A stretch of 64,000 bases of DNA from Ignavibacteria bacterium. Its GTDB lineage: Bacteria > Bacteroidota > Ignavibacteria > Ignavibacteriales > SURF-24. Location of the stretch: contig JAAXKQ010000001.1 of the NCBI GenBank assembly GCA_025612245.1, positions 397,696 through 461,695 on the forward strand. Direction: 5' to 3'. Position numbers and translations under genes: made by a program. Positions 42,102 to 50,504 of the stretch are shown piece by piece. The first letter of the stretch is position 1; every line of letters starts with the position of its first letter. The notes beneath the pieces were generated by a model, which did no database searches, was not told where the DNA came from, and saw nothing but the letters and a program-made list of their open reading frames with translations.

Positions 42102-42617
42102 CTACTTGCCTTTCATATATTCCTCAAAGCTCTGGTTTTTATAGGCACCTTCGTTAATAAATTTCAGTATGGTTAAAAACTGCTTTTCATCCAGATAGCC
42201 CGGTACCACGGTTATAGGCTGCTGATTCTCGTCAAAGAATATTGTGGAAGGGAACCCTGTTACACCAAAGCCATGGGCCAGCTGCTGCTCGGTATAGTTT
42301 TGCCCCATGAAGCTTACCTCCTTAGTAGATTCGGCATTCAGCTTAATTGCAATGAAATTTTCACTGATATACTTTGCCACTTCGGAATTCTTGTACGTAC
42401 TGGCATCCATTTTTTTACACCAGCTGCACCAATCGGTATATACGTCAATAATGACCTTCCTGTTCTGCGACTTGCTAAATTCCAGTCCCTTGTTGAAGTC
42501 TGTCCACTTCACCTCCTCGTCTCCTGCTGCGCGCCGAGTTCCTCCGGCTGAATAGAATGCCGCAAAGCCCAGGAGTGCCGTTAAGACAATTAGCAGTAAC
42601 GCTATTCTGCTTTTCAT
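42102..42617 (-). CDS. Membrane-anchored or secreted thioredoxin-like protein
   Basis: The 171-residue protein has an N-terminal hydrophobic segment (about 4-24) followed by a small-residue stretch, so it is exported or anchored with its domain outside the cytoplasm. The thioredoxin fold carries an active site Cys64-Ser-Trp-Cys67 in TDWCSWCKKM and the cis-Pro in GFPSTIFFDENQQP. The pattern resembles thioredoxin_7/DsbD-gamma-like proteins, which reduce or isomerise periplasmic disulfides. ATG 42617 is preceded by AAAGGAAACC. It is a single gene, 62 nt from the next minus-strand gene upstream. Confidence 0.85.
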   Translation of the reverse strand: MKSRIALLLIVLTALLGFAAFYSAGGTRRAAGDEEVKWTDFNKGLEFSKSQNRKVIIDVYTDWCSWCKKMDASTYKNSEVAKYISENFIAIKLNAESTKEVSFMGQNYTEQQLAHGFGVTGFPSTIFFDENQQPITVVPGYLDEKQFLTILKFINEGAYKNQSFEEYMKGK

Positions 42618-42679
42618 TGGTTTCCTTTCTTTAAGAATAATTCTTATTAGTAACAGCCCGATATCTCATTTTTCTCCTG

Positions 42680-43729
42680 CTAAAAGTCGTGTAAAAAAGG
42701 ATCCACGGTAACATTGTTCTCCACGGATAGGATGTTCAGAACTTCGGAATATACCTTATCGCTGCTGATTCCATTGGCTCCTTCAAAGGTGCACTTTTTA
42801 GGATCGGAATTACAGACACTGTCGCAATAATTCCCAAGCGGCAGCATTATGTGCGCCTTGTTGCCTTTTGGTCCCCAAAGCTTTGGAGAACACGCCGTCA
42901 TGGGGCAAAATAGCGATAGAGTCCTGACCTTTAATGCCGCTGCCAGATGCATCGGTCCCGTGCTTGCAGAAATTAAAAGGTCCAGGGACGCGAAGTTTAC
43001 AATTGAATCCCTAAGGCTCAGATTAACGTTTGGATATATGACATCCGGAATATCTCTTAGTTCATCGGCAATGAGGTTGTCTGTAACGGCTATTTTTATA
43101 TTACCAAGTTTCTTCAACTTAAGCAACAGCTTGCGGTACTCCGAAGGCTTCCAGTTTGGAGCTGAATTTCCGCTTGAAGCGTGAATGCCGATAAGATACT
43201 GCCCCTCAGGGGCAAATTGCTTCCTAAGGTCAAAAACCTTTTTTACCTCCTCCCTGGTCAGGAAAATTTCCGTGTCCAGGTTATCCGTCTCAACCCCGAG
43301 TTTTCTTGCCGTATCCATGCAGTAATCAGCCTCATGCCTCAAAGGAATGTACTTTTTACGGTCAACGTACCTTGTAAAAGTCAGAAACTGGTACAGCTTA
43401 TGCCCTATTCCAATCCTTGTTTTAATTCCGGCAAAAAACAGAAGGTAATTTATTTTTTCATTTGGAAGCAGCATTATGGCGTGTGTGAAGTTGTAGGAGC
43501 GGATTTGCCTGACCCTTTCCCAGAACGGCTCCTTCCGGTCCGAGGGATCATATATTATAATCTCATCCACGTAGGGATTATTCAGATAAATATCCCTTGT
43601 ATATGGCTTAAGGAGGAGCGCAACATAGCTATCCGGGAACTTCTTTTTAATCTCCCTTGGAATAGGAGTAGATAAAACCACATCCCCGATTCTATCCGGA
43701 CGGGAAATTAAAATTCTTAACTTGGACAT
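42680..43729 (-). CDS. Glycosyltransferase family 9 (heptosyltransferase-like)
   Basis: The 349-residue GT-B enzyme resembles ADP-heptose:LPS heptosyltransferases. It begins ILISRPDRIGDVVLSTPIPREIKKKFP, the acceptor-side signature. The C-terminal half has the nucleotide-sugar part (IGIHASSGNSAPNWKPSEY, STGPMHLAAALKVRTLSLFCP). It would add a sugar to LPS core or a related glycan at the inner face of the inner membrane. It is divergent from the glycosyltransferase at 43771, 41 nt away, and probably forms the same surface-glycan locus. Confidence 0.88.
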   Translation of the reverse strand: MSKLRILISRPDRIGDVVLSTPIPREIKKKFPDSYVALLLKPYTRDIYLNNPYVDEIIIYDPSDRKEPFWERVRQIRSYNFTHAIMLLPNEKINYLLFFAGIKTRIGIGHKLYQFLTFTRYVDRKKYIPLRHEADYCMDTARKLGVETDNLDTEIFLTREEVKKVFDLRKQFAPEGQYLIGIHASSGNSAPNWKPSEYRKLLLKLKKLGNIKIAVTDNLIADELRDIPDVIYPNVNLSLRDSIVNFASLDLLISASTGPMHLAAALKVRTLSLFCPMTACSPKLWGPKGNKAHIMLPLGNYCDSVCNSDPKKCTFEGANGISSDKVYSEVLNILSVENNVTVDPFLHDF

Positions 43730-43759
43730 TTAAGTTTTATATAATATTCTAAAATTTAT

Positions 43760-43767
43760 TATCTTTG
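43760..43767 (+). promoter_or_regulatory. TAnnTTTG promoter element next to a start codon
   Basis: TATCTTTG (43760-43767) matches the Bacteroidota -7 consensus and ends three bases before ATG 43771. The -33 position 20 bases upstream reads TTTA, one mismatch to TTTG. Transcription from it would begin at or just after the ATG, giving a leaderless mRNA. Confidence 0.5.
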
Positions 43768-43770
43768 GCC

Positions 43771-44898
43771 ATGAGCAAAAAAGTCGTCATACTCACTTCA
43801 GGTCATCCTCCGACAGATGAAAGGATTTATCACAAAATTGGCCGCACACTTCTAAGGAACGGCTTTTCTGTGGCCATAATTTCTTCAGTCCTGGAGGCAG
43901 ACTATACTGAAAACAACATACATATTGTCGGTTTTAAAGGAAATAACTTAAATAAAAAAGAAAAGATTATCAACTTAAAAGCACTTCTGCTCCGCGAAAG
44001 CCCCGAAGTGATAATCTGCTGTGAACCTTTGACCATTCTTGCTGCCCGTAAATACAAAAAGAGCCAGCAAAAGAAAATAAGAATTATTTCAGACATTACC
44101 GAATGGTACCCGGAAAATGTTGCGCTAAAGCAAACCGGGCTGAAAAGAATATATACCTACTTATTCCTTTTCATTTTTAACATTTATGCGACTAATCTGG
44201 CCGATCGTCTAATAATTGGAGAAAAACACAAGCTGAGAAGGTACAGGTTAATAGCCCCTTTTAAGAAAAAAACAATTATAGGCTATTACCCCGTGCTGGA
44301 ATATTTCCACTACTCCCCTCCCCGGTTTGACGGGAAAAACCTTGTGCTCTGTTTTGCAGGGGTCATTTCATTTGAAAGAGGAATCCTGAACATCCTGAAT
44401 GCGGCAAGGAAAGTTGCGCTTGAGAACCCTGAAATTTCCGTAACACTGAGAATTGCAGGAAGATTCCAGTACGCACCTGAAGAGAGGCTCTTCTATGAGA
44501 TGATTTCAGGAGAGAAAAAGCTCAAAATTGAAATGGCGTCGTGGACAAAGTACGAGGACATTTCCCAAAACATAATGAGCGCCGACGTATGCTTTGATCT
44601 CAGAAATTATACTTTTGTCTACAGGAACTCTCTTCCCATAAAACTCTTCGAGTACATGGCCTCTGGTAAGCCGGTAATCTATTCAGATATTAAACCAATC
44701 AGGGACGAACTCGATCTCTTTAGTTTCGGCTTTCTGGTCAACCCCGGAGATGTTGAGGAAATTGCAGCCAGGGTAAAGGAATATATCAGTAACCCTTCTT
44801 TACTAAAAGAGCACTCACAAAATGCACGGCGCCTTGCTGAAAATTTCTATAACTGGTCCAGACTTGAAAGCAGGCTCCTTGAAGTCATCCGGGAATAA
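43771..44898 (+). CDS. GT4-like glycosyltransferase
   Basis: This 375-residue GT-B enzyme starts at ATG 43771; a TTG two codons earlier is less likely. The N-terminal domain begins KVVILTSGHPPTDERIYHKIGRTL, and the C-terminal domain has NLVLCFAGVISFERGILNIL and the E-x7-E-like stretch KLFEYMASGKPVIYSD (the nucleotide-sugar site). The donor and acceptor are unknown. A promoter element ends three bases before the start codon, so the mRNA may be leaderless. It is the only plus-strand gene of the surface-glycan locus (42.7-48.5 kb). Confidence 0.85.
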   Translation: MSKKVVILTSGHPPTDERIYHKIGRTLLRNGFSVAIISSVLEADYTENNIHIVGFKGNNLNKKEKIINLKALLLRESPEVIICCEPLTILAARKYKKSQQKKIRIISDITEWYPENVALKQTGLKRIYTYLFLFIFNIYATNLADRLIIGEKHKLRRYRLIAPFKKKTIIGYYPVLEYFHYSPPRFDGKNLVLCFAGVISFERGILNILNAARKVALENPEISVTLRIAGRFQYAPEERLFYEMISGEKKLKIEMASWTKYEDISQNIMSADVCFDLRNYTFVYRNSLPIKLFEYMASGKPVIYSDIKPIRDELDLFSFGFLVNPGDVEEIAARVKEYISNPSLLKEHSQNARRLAENFYNWSRLESRLLEVIRE

Positions 44899-44923
44899 TG
44901 TTTCTCCCAGAGCAATGCCTTCT

Positions 44924-46327
44924 TTATGCGGCCTTTAGCTTCATCAGGTTCAAGGACCTCTGTATTACAATTGTATAGCCTATTACGAGCACCAGGTTCA
45001 TCCAGAAGTTATTTGCCAGGCGCCCTAAAAGGAAGAATGCCGCGGCATAAAGAAGCAGCGTCAGGAGCTCCTTTACCTGATAGACAACCTTAACCGGCTT
45101 CGAGACAACATAAAGGTAGACGAATCCCGCGAGGAAACTAATCATGGTTGCAACTGCAGCGCCGGGAATTCCATATTTCGGGATAAAAATAAAGTTCAGC
45201 AGAACGTTTACCAGGAATGCAGAAAGGTCACTTACAAGGAAATGATAGCTTTTGCCCGACTGGTAGGGATAGACGGAATAAAAAGAAATAAGCCCGCTGA
45301 ACGCATAGCCAAGAAGAATATAAGGTATAATCACAATGCCAGGAGCATATTCCGCGTTAAAAAGTGTTCCTCCTGCAATGTGAAAATCGAACAGGTCACC
45401 GATAAAAAGTGAAACCGCGAGAAAAATAAGGAGGCTGAGTGCAATAAGCCTTGTAAAGCTGTGTCCAAACACAATGCCGTAGTTCTTTTCAGTCCTTATG
45501 AGCCTCAGGGAATACGGAGTCCAGGCGGTCCTGAATGAAATGACAAATATGTTCATTATCATTGCAATCCGGTACGAAAAGCTGTAAATGCCAACCGACT
45601 TCTTGTCCAGGAAATAATCGAGTATGAACCTGTCTGCAACGTCAACAAATGTGGACAGGATGCCGGCAATAAGAAGCGGTAAGGAAAAGACAAGTATACT
45701 TTTTAAGACCGGGCTCTTGGAATTAAAGCCCAGGTTTTCCTTTAGTAATCCCGCCATTATTATTACAATGACGCTTCCTGAGAACAATTGTGCCAGGAAT
45801 ATCCCTTCAATGCCGCGCTTCATGTAAAACACAAAGAACAGGTTCAGTATAAGGTTAAATATGGCTGAAAGCGACGTGTAATAAATCACCTGTTTTGATT
45901 CTTCCTTTGTCTTAAGCAGGTGAAGCGCCGTAAAGTAAATTGTGTCTATAAAAAGCATCCAGGCTACCAGTAAAACAAGGTTGGCGTAGTCTTGGGAGCC
46001 AAGCAGTAAAAAAGAAAAACTATTCCTGAAGAGGGTTGCAGCAAGCGTAATAGCAAGGCTTATTGCAAGTACGGCAAAAAAGCATGAAGTAAATATTTTT
46101 TTTCTCTTGCCCTGATCCTCGGTTTCCAGGTAAAACTTTGATAACCCGGGGAAAAGCCCCCCCTGGTACACGGCCGAGAATACGGCGTATGCCGACATTA
46201 GCAGCGCATAACGCCCGAAGTCTTCGGTTGAGATTAAGTTTGAATAAAAAGGAAGAAGAATAAATCCGAGTGAACGGGAGAAAAGATTCCCTAAGGTATA
46301 CCAGCCGGTTGACTTAAATAAACTCAT
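44924..46327 (-). CDS. Wzx-like oligosaccharide flippase
   Basis: This 467-residue integral membrane protein has about 12-14 transmembrane helices and the MATE/Wzx-type start MSLFKSTGWYTLGNLFSRSLGFILLPFYSNLIS. It would flip lipid-linked sugar units across the inner membrane for O-antigen- or capsule-like polymer assembly. It is the last gene of a four-gene minus-strand operon (PorV-like, transferase, glycosyltransferase, flippase), 21 nt after the previous stop. No Wzy-like polymerase or Wzz-like gene lies in the window. Confidence 0.88.
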   Translation of the reverse strand: MSLFKSTGWYTLGNLFSRSLGFILLPFYSNLISTEDFGRYALLMSAYAVFSAVYQGGLFPGLSKFYLETEDQGKRKKIFTSCFFAVLAISLAITLAATLFRNSFSFLLLGSQDYANLVLLVAWMLFIDTIYFTALHLLKTKEESKQVIYYTSLSAIFNLILNLFFVFYMKRGIEGIFLAQLFSGSVIVIIMAGLLKENLGFNSKSPVLKSILVFSLPLLIAGILSTFVDVADRFILDYFLDKKSVGIYSFSYRIAMIMNIFVISFRTAWTPYSLRLIRTEKNYGIVFGHSFTRLIALSLLIFLAVSLFIGDLFDFHIAGGTLFNAEYAPGIVIIPYILLGYAFSGLISFYSVYPYQSGKSYHFLVSDLSAFLVNVLLNFIFIPKYGIPGAAVATMISFLAGFVYLYVVSKPVKVVYQVKELLTLLLYAAAFFLLGRLANNFWMNLVLVIGYTIVIQRSLNLMKLKAA

Positions 46328-46348
46328 TTATATTTTGTCGTTAAATTA

Positions 46349-47446
46349 TTAAACTATGTTATTTTCTTTATAAAGCTCGTAAAGCCTTTTGTTTACGCTT
46401 TCATATCCGTGATATTTCTTCAGCCATTCCATCCCCTTCCTTCCAATTGCCTCCCTCAGATCCTTGGATTCAATCAGCTCATTTAACCTATTATAAAGCT
46501 CTCCTGCATTATTAGCCACAACAAAAGGGTTCTCGGGCAGCCAGTTCTCGTAATCCTTTGTCATATTTGTAATGGTTGGAATTCCTATTCCAATTGTTTC
46601 AATTCCTGCCTTCCCGTAGCCCGTCCCCCCCATGCTCCCGCCTACCTGGTCTATGCATATATCCGACTGGCTTTTAATTCTGAGCACATCCTTTCTCGGG
46701 ACGTTTTCAAGCAAAATAAACCTGATTTTTCTTTCCCTTTTAATCCTTTCAATTACGGATATTATGAGCTCGGTACCTTTATACTTGCGGTTGGTGGGAG
46801 AGTGCACAACAGTCACTTCGTCGTTTTCAACAAGGCTTTTTTCGGGCAGCTCCGTCGGGTCGTAAGGATAGAAGAGATAATGAAGATCCTTTTTCATTGC
46901 CAGGTGATCGTACTCTGAAGTTATGTTCAGGTCCGACAACCTGTCGAGTTCCTTAATTATGCCCCTTGTTCTCAGGTCGCTTCCATAATAGCAGCAGACG
47001 ATCTTCTTTCCCTGTTTTTTCCATTTTAATGCCTGGCTGGAGTTGCGGAAAAAGTCCAATCCTGCGTCATAATGGATGATCTCGAAATCATTCAGGTTAT
47101 ATTCCTCGATAAGTCTTTCTACGGCATTTTTCCTAAGAAAGTCCGAAATGGAAAAATACCAGGCCTCCGGCTTGTTCCTTGGCTTGAACTCCGGGGGAGT
47201 TGAATTACCTGGTGCAGACTCCAAGGAAGAAACTTTTTCTCTAAAAGACACTTTCTTTTTCCGCCAGAAAGATGCCGCCTTAAAGCGCGGCAAAGGCCAC
47301 TGGAGGCATATATCCTCAGGAAAATCGCGTTCGTTCTTATGGAAAGTAATAATACGGGAGTAGTCACCGCATTTACGATGCATATCGTAAAAGCTGTACG
47401 GCACTCCCGCATAATTCATTGGAGCAATGTGTAAAATCTTGTGCAT
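46349..47446 (-). CDS. GT4-like glycosyltransferase
   Basis: The 365-residue GT-B protein begins KILHIAPMNYAGVPYSFYDMH, the N-terminal acceptor-domain strand and loop. The C-terminal domain has VVHSPTNRKYKGTELIISVIERI and GMGKAGIETIGIGIPTI-like sequence (GTGYGKAGIETIGIGIPTI), consistent with a retaining GT4-type fold. Conserved E-x7-E residues are less clear, so activity is inferred. Flanking genes are the transferase (28 nt upstream) and the flippase, giving a role in assembling the surface glycan. Confidence 0.75.
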   Translation of the reverse strand: MHKILHIAPMNYAGVPYSFYDMHRKCGDYSRIITFHKNERDFPEDICLQWPLPRFKAASFWRKKKVSFREKVSSLESAPGNSTPPEFKPRNKPEAWYFSISDFLRKNAVERLIEEYNLNDFEIIHYDAGLDFFRNSSQALKWKKQGKKIVCCYYGSDLRTRGIIKELDRLSDLNITSEYDHLAMKKDLHYLFYPYDPTELPEKSLVENDEVTVVHSPTNRKYKGTELIISVIERIKRERKIRFILLENVPRKDVLRIKSQSDICIDQVGGSMGGTGYGKAGIETIGIGIPTITNMTKDYENWLPENPFVVANNAGELYNRLNELIESKDLREAIGRKGMEWLKKYHGYESVNKRLYELYKENNIV

Positions 47447-47474
47447 ATTGCTTTTCAGGGCCAGATAAGAAGGG

Positions 47475-48449
47475 CTACTTCAGGTCTTTGAAGAAATAAT
47501 CCCTGAATATGCCTCTTGATCCGAAATTTTCCTTGAAGCGGGCAAGGCCCCAGTTGGGATCCATATTAACCGTAAAGATTCCAAAATCCAGGTACTTAAA
47601 GCCTTCATCCTGGTAGCGCTTCATGATCTCATAGAAAAGGAGATTGACTGCGCGGTATTCCTGGTAGTCCTCGTCGTGGCTTATATAGAAAGCCAGAACG
47701 ACTCTTGAGTTAGCGCTGAAGTTACAGACTCCGGCAATCAGCTTATCCCCTACAAAGGCTCCCCAGAGCCTGACTTTTGTGGGGAACATGTACTTCAGTT
47801 TCAGAAGTTCATCGAGCGTATGCGTAGGAGTTACACCGTGCCTCATCTTCAGGTTCTTCTTCAGGATTTCATAATACTCTTCAAACCTCTCGCACTCTGC
47901 AATTTCAACTCCCTGCTTAATTGCCTTCTTGAGCGCGGTCCTTGCCTCAGGACGGTAGGTGTAGATGAGCTTGTCACGCTCTGTGTCAAGCTGCACGACG
48001 CTGGAGACTTCCCTTTTCAGGTAAGAAAACCCGTTTCTAACCAGCGCAAAGTCTATATAATTGCTCAACTTTGACTGATATATAATGGGAGGAGGGGTAA
48101 CCTGAACCCTGTCGCATTTAAGTTTTTTTGCATGGTCCAGCAGTATATCAACCAGATCATGGGCATCCTGAAAATTCAGATCAGACCTGTAGGCAAAACT
48201 TCCATAGGAAGCGCCTGCATGTGAGGAAAGGATTTTTTTGCCATCGCGCTCAATTATTACGGCCGGGAGCACGGAAAAAAGGTTGTTCTTCCTTTTTACT
48301 ACAATCGATGCATCCTGGAACCTGTCCTGCGGATGGTAAGACAGGAATTTTCTTGTATGAAAAATTGTACCGTTGTCTGATTCTTCAACAAATTCATCCC
48401 ATTCGTGCTGGGAAATGTTTGAAGTCTTAAATGGAGAATATTCAATCAT
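47475..48449 (-). CDS. FemAB/GNAT-like aminoacyl or acyl transferase
   Basis: The 324-residue protein resembles the Acetyltransf_6/FemAB-like family. It has two GNAT-type lobes: an N-terminal one ending near residue 150 and a C-terminal one with RTALKKAIKQGVEI, LWGAFVGDKLIAGV and AVNLLFYEIMKRYQDEGFKYLDFG followed by FKENFGSRG. Members modify peptidoglycan precursors, exopolysaccharides or lipids using aminoacyl-tRNA or acyl-CoA. Its stop-to-start spacing with the PorV-like gene is only 6 nt, and it precedes two glycan genes, so it probably decorates the same surface polymer. Confidence 0.8.
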   Translation of the reverse strand: MIEYSPFKTSNISQHEWDEFVEESDNGTIFHTRKFLSYHPQDRFQDASIVVKRKNNLFSVLPAVIIERDGKKILSSHAGASYGSFAYRSDLNFQDAHDLVDILLDHAKKLKCDRVQVTPPPIIYQSKLSNYIDFALVRNGFSYLKREVSSVVQLDTERDKLIYTYRPEARTALKKAIKQGVEIAECERFEEYYEILKKNLKMRHGVTPTHTLDELLKLKYMFPTKVRLWGAFVGDKLIAGVCNFSANSRVVLAFYISHDEDYQEYRAVNLLFYEIMKRYQDEGFKYLDFGIFTVNMDPNWGLARFKENFGSRGIFRDYFFKDLK

Positions 48450-48455
48450 GATAGT

Positions 48456-49355
48456 TTAGAATTTAAATTTTAAGGAAATTGTGTGCGACGACCCCAGGTC
48501 CAGCAGAAACGGAGTAAATGCATAATCAAAGTTCAGGTTATACCATTTTATGCCGAGGCCCGCGGTAAAGCCCTTGGACTCAAAGCCTGTCTGGTAGCCG
48601 GCCCTGAGGGCTATCATGTCCTCATAGAGCAGTTCGCCTCCAAGGTTAATGTGGGTGTCATCTGAAACGAGATATTTCTGCACTTCAGCGCCAAGTGTAT
48701 AGCTGGAATTAAAGTCATTAAGAATGTCACTATACGAAGCCCCAAGGCGGAAGTCGGAAGGCAGTTTTGTCTCTTCATTCCTGAGGCTGTTCATGCTTCC
48801 AAGATTTCTGAAGGCCGCGCCAAAGCTTAAGCCTTCAATAGGGCTTTCATACAATAAACCCAGATCAAAGCCCAGGCCGTTTGCTTCATCCGAAAGAAGC
48901 CCTTCATAGAGGTACTTTACCGTAAGTCCGGCAGAAATATTTTCTGTCAGCCCCAGTCCCGTGGACAGGCTCCCAGCAAAATAATTTGCGTTAAATTTCC
49001 CCTCGGCTTCTCCGGGGCGGGTTCTGATCTCAATATCGCTTATAGTAGTAGTGTTGACTCCAACAGCCCAGGGCAGGCCGAGGAGCTTAAAGCTTACGCC
49101 CAGGTATTCACTTCTCGTATCCTCGATCCACTGGTTGTGTGTAAAGAGGATTTCAGGGGAAGAGAACCTGGAGAGCAAGGCCGGGTTATAGTTTAATGCA
49201 GTTACGTCCTTTGAATTAACTACACCCAGGTCGCCCATTGCAACATTTCTGGCTCCGAAGCCAAGCTTCAGAAAAGACAGGCCGCTTTTGCCGGCCGTCT
49301 GCGCAGAGACGACACATGCAGAGAATAACACAACAAATAAAATTACTTTTTTCAT
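48456..49355 (-). CDS. PorV/PorQ-family outer-membrane protein
   Basis: This 299-residue protein starts with a signal peptide (MKKVILFVVLFSACVVSA). It belongs to the UPF0164/PorV family of outer-membrane beta barrels: GLSFLKLGFGARNVAMGDLGVV then ALNYNPALLS near the mature N-terminus, and a terminal TISLKFKF strand ending in Phe. PorV carries T9SS cargo at the cell surface; PorQ-like members have related roles. The start at 49355 is backed by a promoter 21-52 bases upstream, so an open extension to 49406 is not used. It heads an operon with a FemAB-like transferase, a glycosyltransferase and a flippase. Confidence 0.85.
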   Translation of the reverse strand: MKKVILFVVLFSACVVSAQTAGKSGLSFLKLGFGARNVAMGDLGVVNSKDVTALNYNPALLSRFSSPEILFTHNQWIEDTRSEYLGVSFKLLGLPWAVGVNTTTISDIEIRTRPGEAEGKFNANYFAGSLSTGLGLTENISAGLTVKYLYEGLLSDEANGLGFDLGLLYESPIEGLSFGAAFRNLGSMNSLRNEETKLPSDFRLGASYSDILNDFNSSYTLGAEVQKYLVSDDTHINLGGELLYEDMIALRAGYQTGFESKGFTAGLGIKWYNLNFDYAFTPFLLDLGSSHTISLKFKF

Positions 49356-49375
49356 ATAATACCAAAAGTTCCTTA

Positions 49376-49407
49376 CAAAATTACCTTTTGTTAAATCAAT
49401 AAGCAAA
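49376..49407 (-). promoter_or_regulatory. Promoter of the PorV-glycan operon
   Basis: On the minus strand TTTG (complement of 49404-49407) and TAATTTTG (complement of 49376-49383) are 20 bases apart, an exact fit to the Bacteroidota -33/-7 consensus TTTG-N19-21-TAnnTTTG. The transcript would start near 49370, leaving about 15 nt of leader with a GGAAC ribosome-binding site before ATG 49355. Confidence 0.65.
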
Positions 49408-49460
49408 CTATTCTAAAACCGGAAAAGAAAACGTTCCACTTAATGGCATGTTTCCCGTTA

Positions 49461-50459
49461 TCAGAAGTTTATGCTGACGCCCAGTATGTGCTGCCCTGAA
49501 GGTGAGTACGGCTCGGCAACAAAGGCATAATCAACTCCTGCAACAAAATCCTTAAGTACCTTAAAATATGAAAAGCCCACGCTTGGCCTCGATGGATAAT
49601 CCTTGTTGCTTAAATTAAGCCTGTCCAGTCCGGCTCTCAAGAAGAGCTGTTCGTAAATGTTATATTCGGCCCCGAACCTCAGGAAGTTTGCTCCTTTGCC
49701 ATAGCCTTCAAACTCGGCAGATGCAATTATCTTATAGTCGGGAATCCTGTAGCTCAAACCGACCTTTTTCCCGACCGGGAATTTATTCTCTGAAACTTTG
49801 CCGCTCTCCTGTCTTATTGGCGCGGTATCCCACTTGTACTTGCTGTTAAGATCCGACAAAACAAACGACAGATTTATGGTGCGGCTCAGGCTGTACAGGG
49901 CTCCTAAATCGAAGCCCACACCGCTTGTGTTGATTTTGTCATAAAGCCTGAAGTAATAAAACTTAATGGCAAGGCCTATGGCCACCTTTTCAGAAAACCT
50001 GTTCGAAAAGCTCAGGAAGAACTGATTTTCCGAGGTGGACAAGTCCCCGGTTTTTATTCCCTGGTTATCCCGGCCGTCAATTTTTGACACCCCCGCATTT
50101 ATTATTCCAATGCTAAGCCCAGGGGTTCTTACTTTACTGCTGTCACGGCCTTTGGACTTAAGTTCAAACCTTTTGGTAAAATTCAGGAAGTTCAAGGTCC
50201 TGTCCAGCGTAAGAAACGAGTAAGATGCAGTAAAGGAATTATCCTGCTGGAAGCTCGAAAGAGCAGGGTTATAATAGGAGACGAGATTTCCTTCAACTAT
50301 TGAAGACATCGCATTTCCCATTCCTATTCCCCTGGCACCAAAGCCCATCCTGCTGAATGCCCCGGGCATGCTGCTTATTTCAGTAAATCCAGCCTGCGGG
50401 AAAAGACGTGAGGAAGCCATTAAAAAGAAGAAAACGGAAACAATAATGGACTTTTTCAA
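49461..50459 (-). CDS. PorV/PorQ-family outer-membrane protein, second copy
   Basis: A second member of the same family, 332 residues, starts at TTG 50459 with GAGG five bases upstream. The signal peptide is MKKSIIVSVFFFLMASSRLFPQ. The family mark GFGARGIGMGNAMSSIVEGN then YYNPALSS is present, as is a C-terminal HILGVSINF strand ending in Phe. It lies 45 nt downstream of the T9SS cargo gene and closes the 50.5-56.9 kb operon, which fits a role in handling that cargo. Sequence identity with the neighbour at 48456-49355 is limited to family motifs. Confidence 0.85.
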   Translation of the reverse strand: MKKSIIVSVFFFLMASSRLFPQAGFTEISSMPGAFSRMGFGARGIGMGNAMSSIVEGNLVSYYNPALSSFQQDNSFTASYSFLTLDRTLNFLNFTKRFELKSKGRDSSKVRTPGLSIGIINAGVSKIDGRDNQGIKTGDLSTSENQFFLSFSNRFSEKVAIGLAIKFYYFRLYDKINTSGVGFDLGALYSLSRTINLSFVLSDLNSKYKWDTAPIRQESGKVSENKFPVGKKVGLSYRIPDYKIIASAEFEGYGKGANFLRFGAEYNIYEQLFLRAGLDRLNLSNKDYPSRPSVGFSYFKVLKDFVAGVDYAFVAEPYSPSGQHILGVSINF

Positions 50460-50504
50460 TAGAGCCTCAAAAATTATATAAAAAACTGTTTAGTTAAATG
50501 TGTG

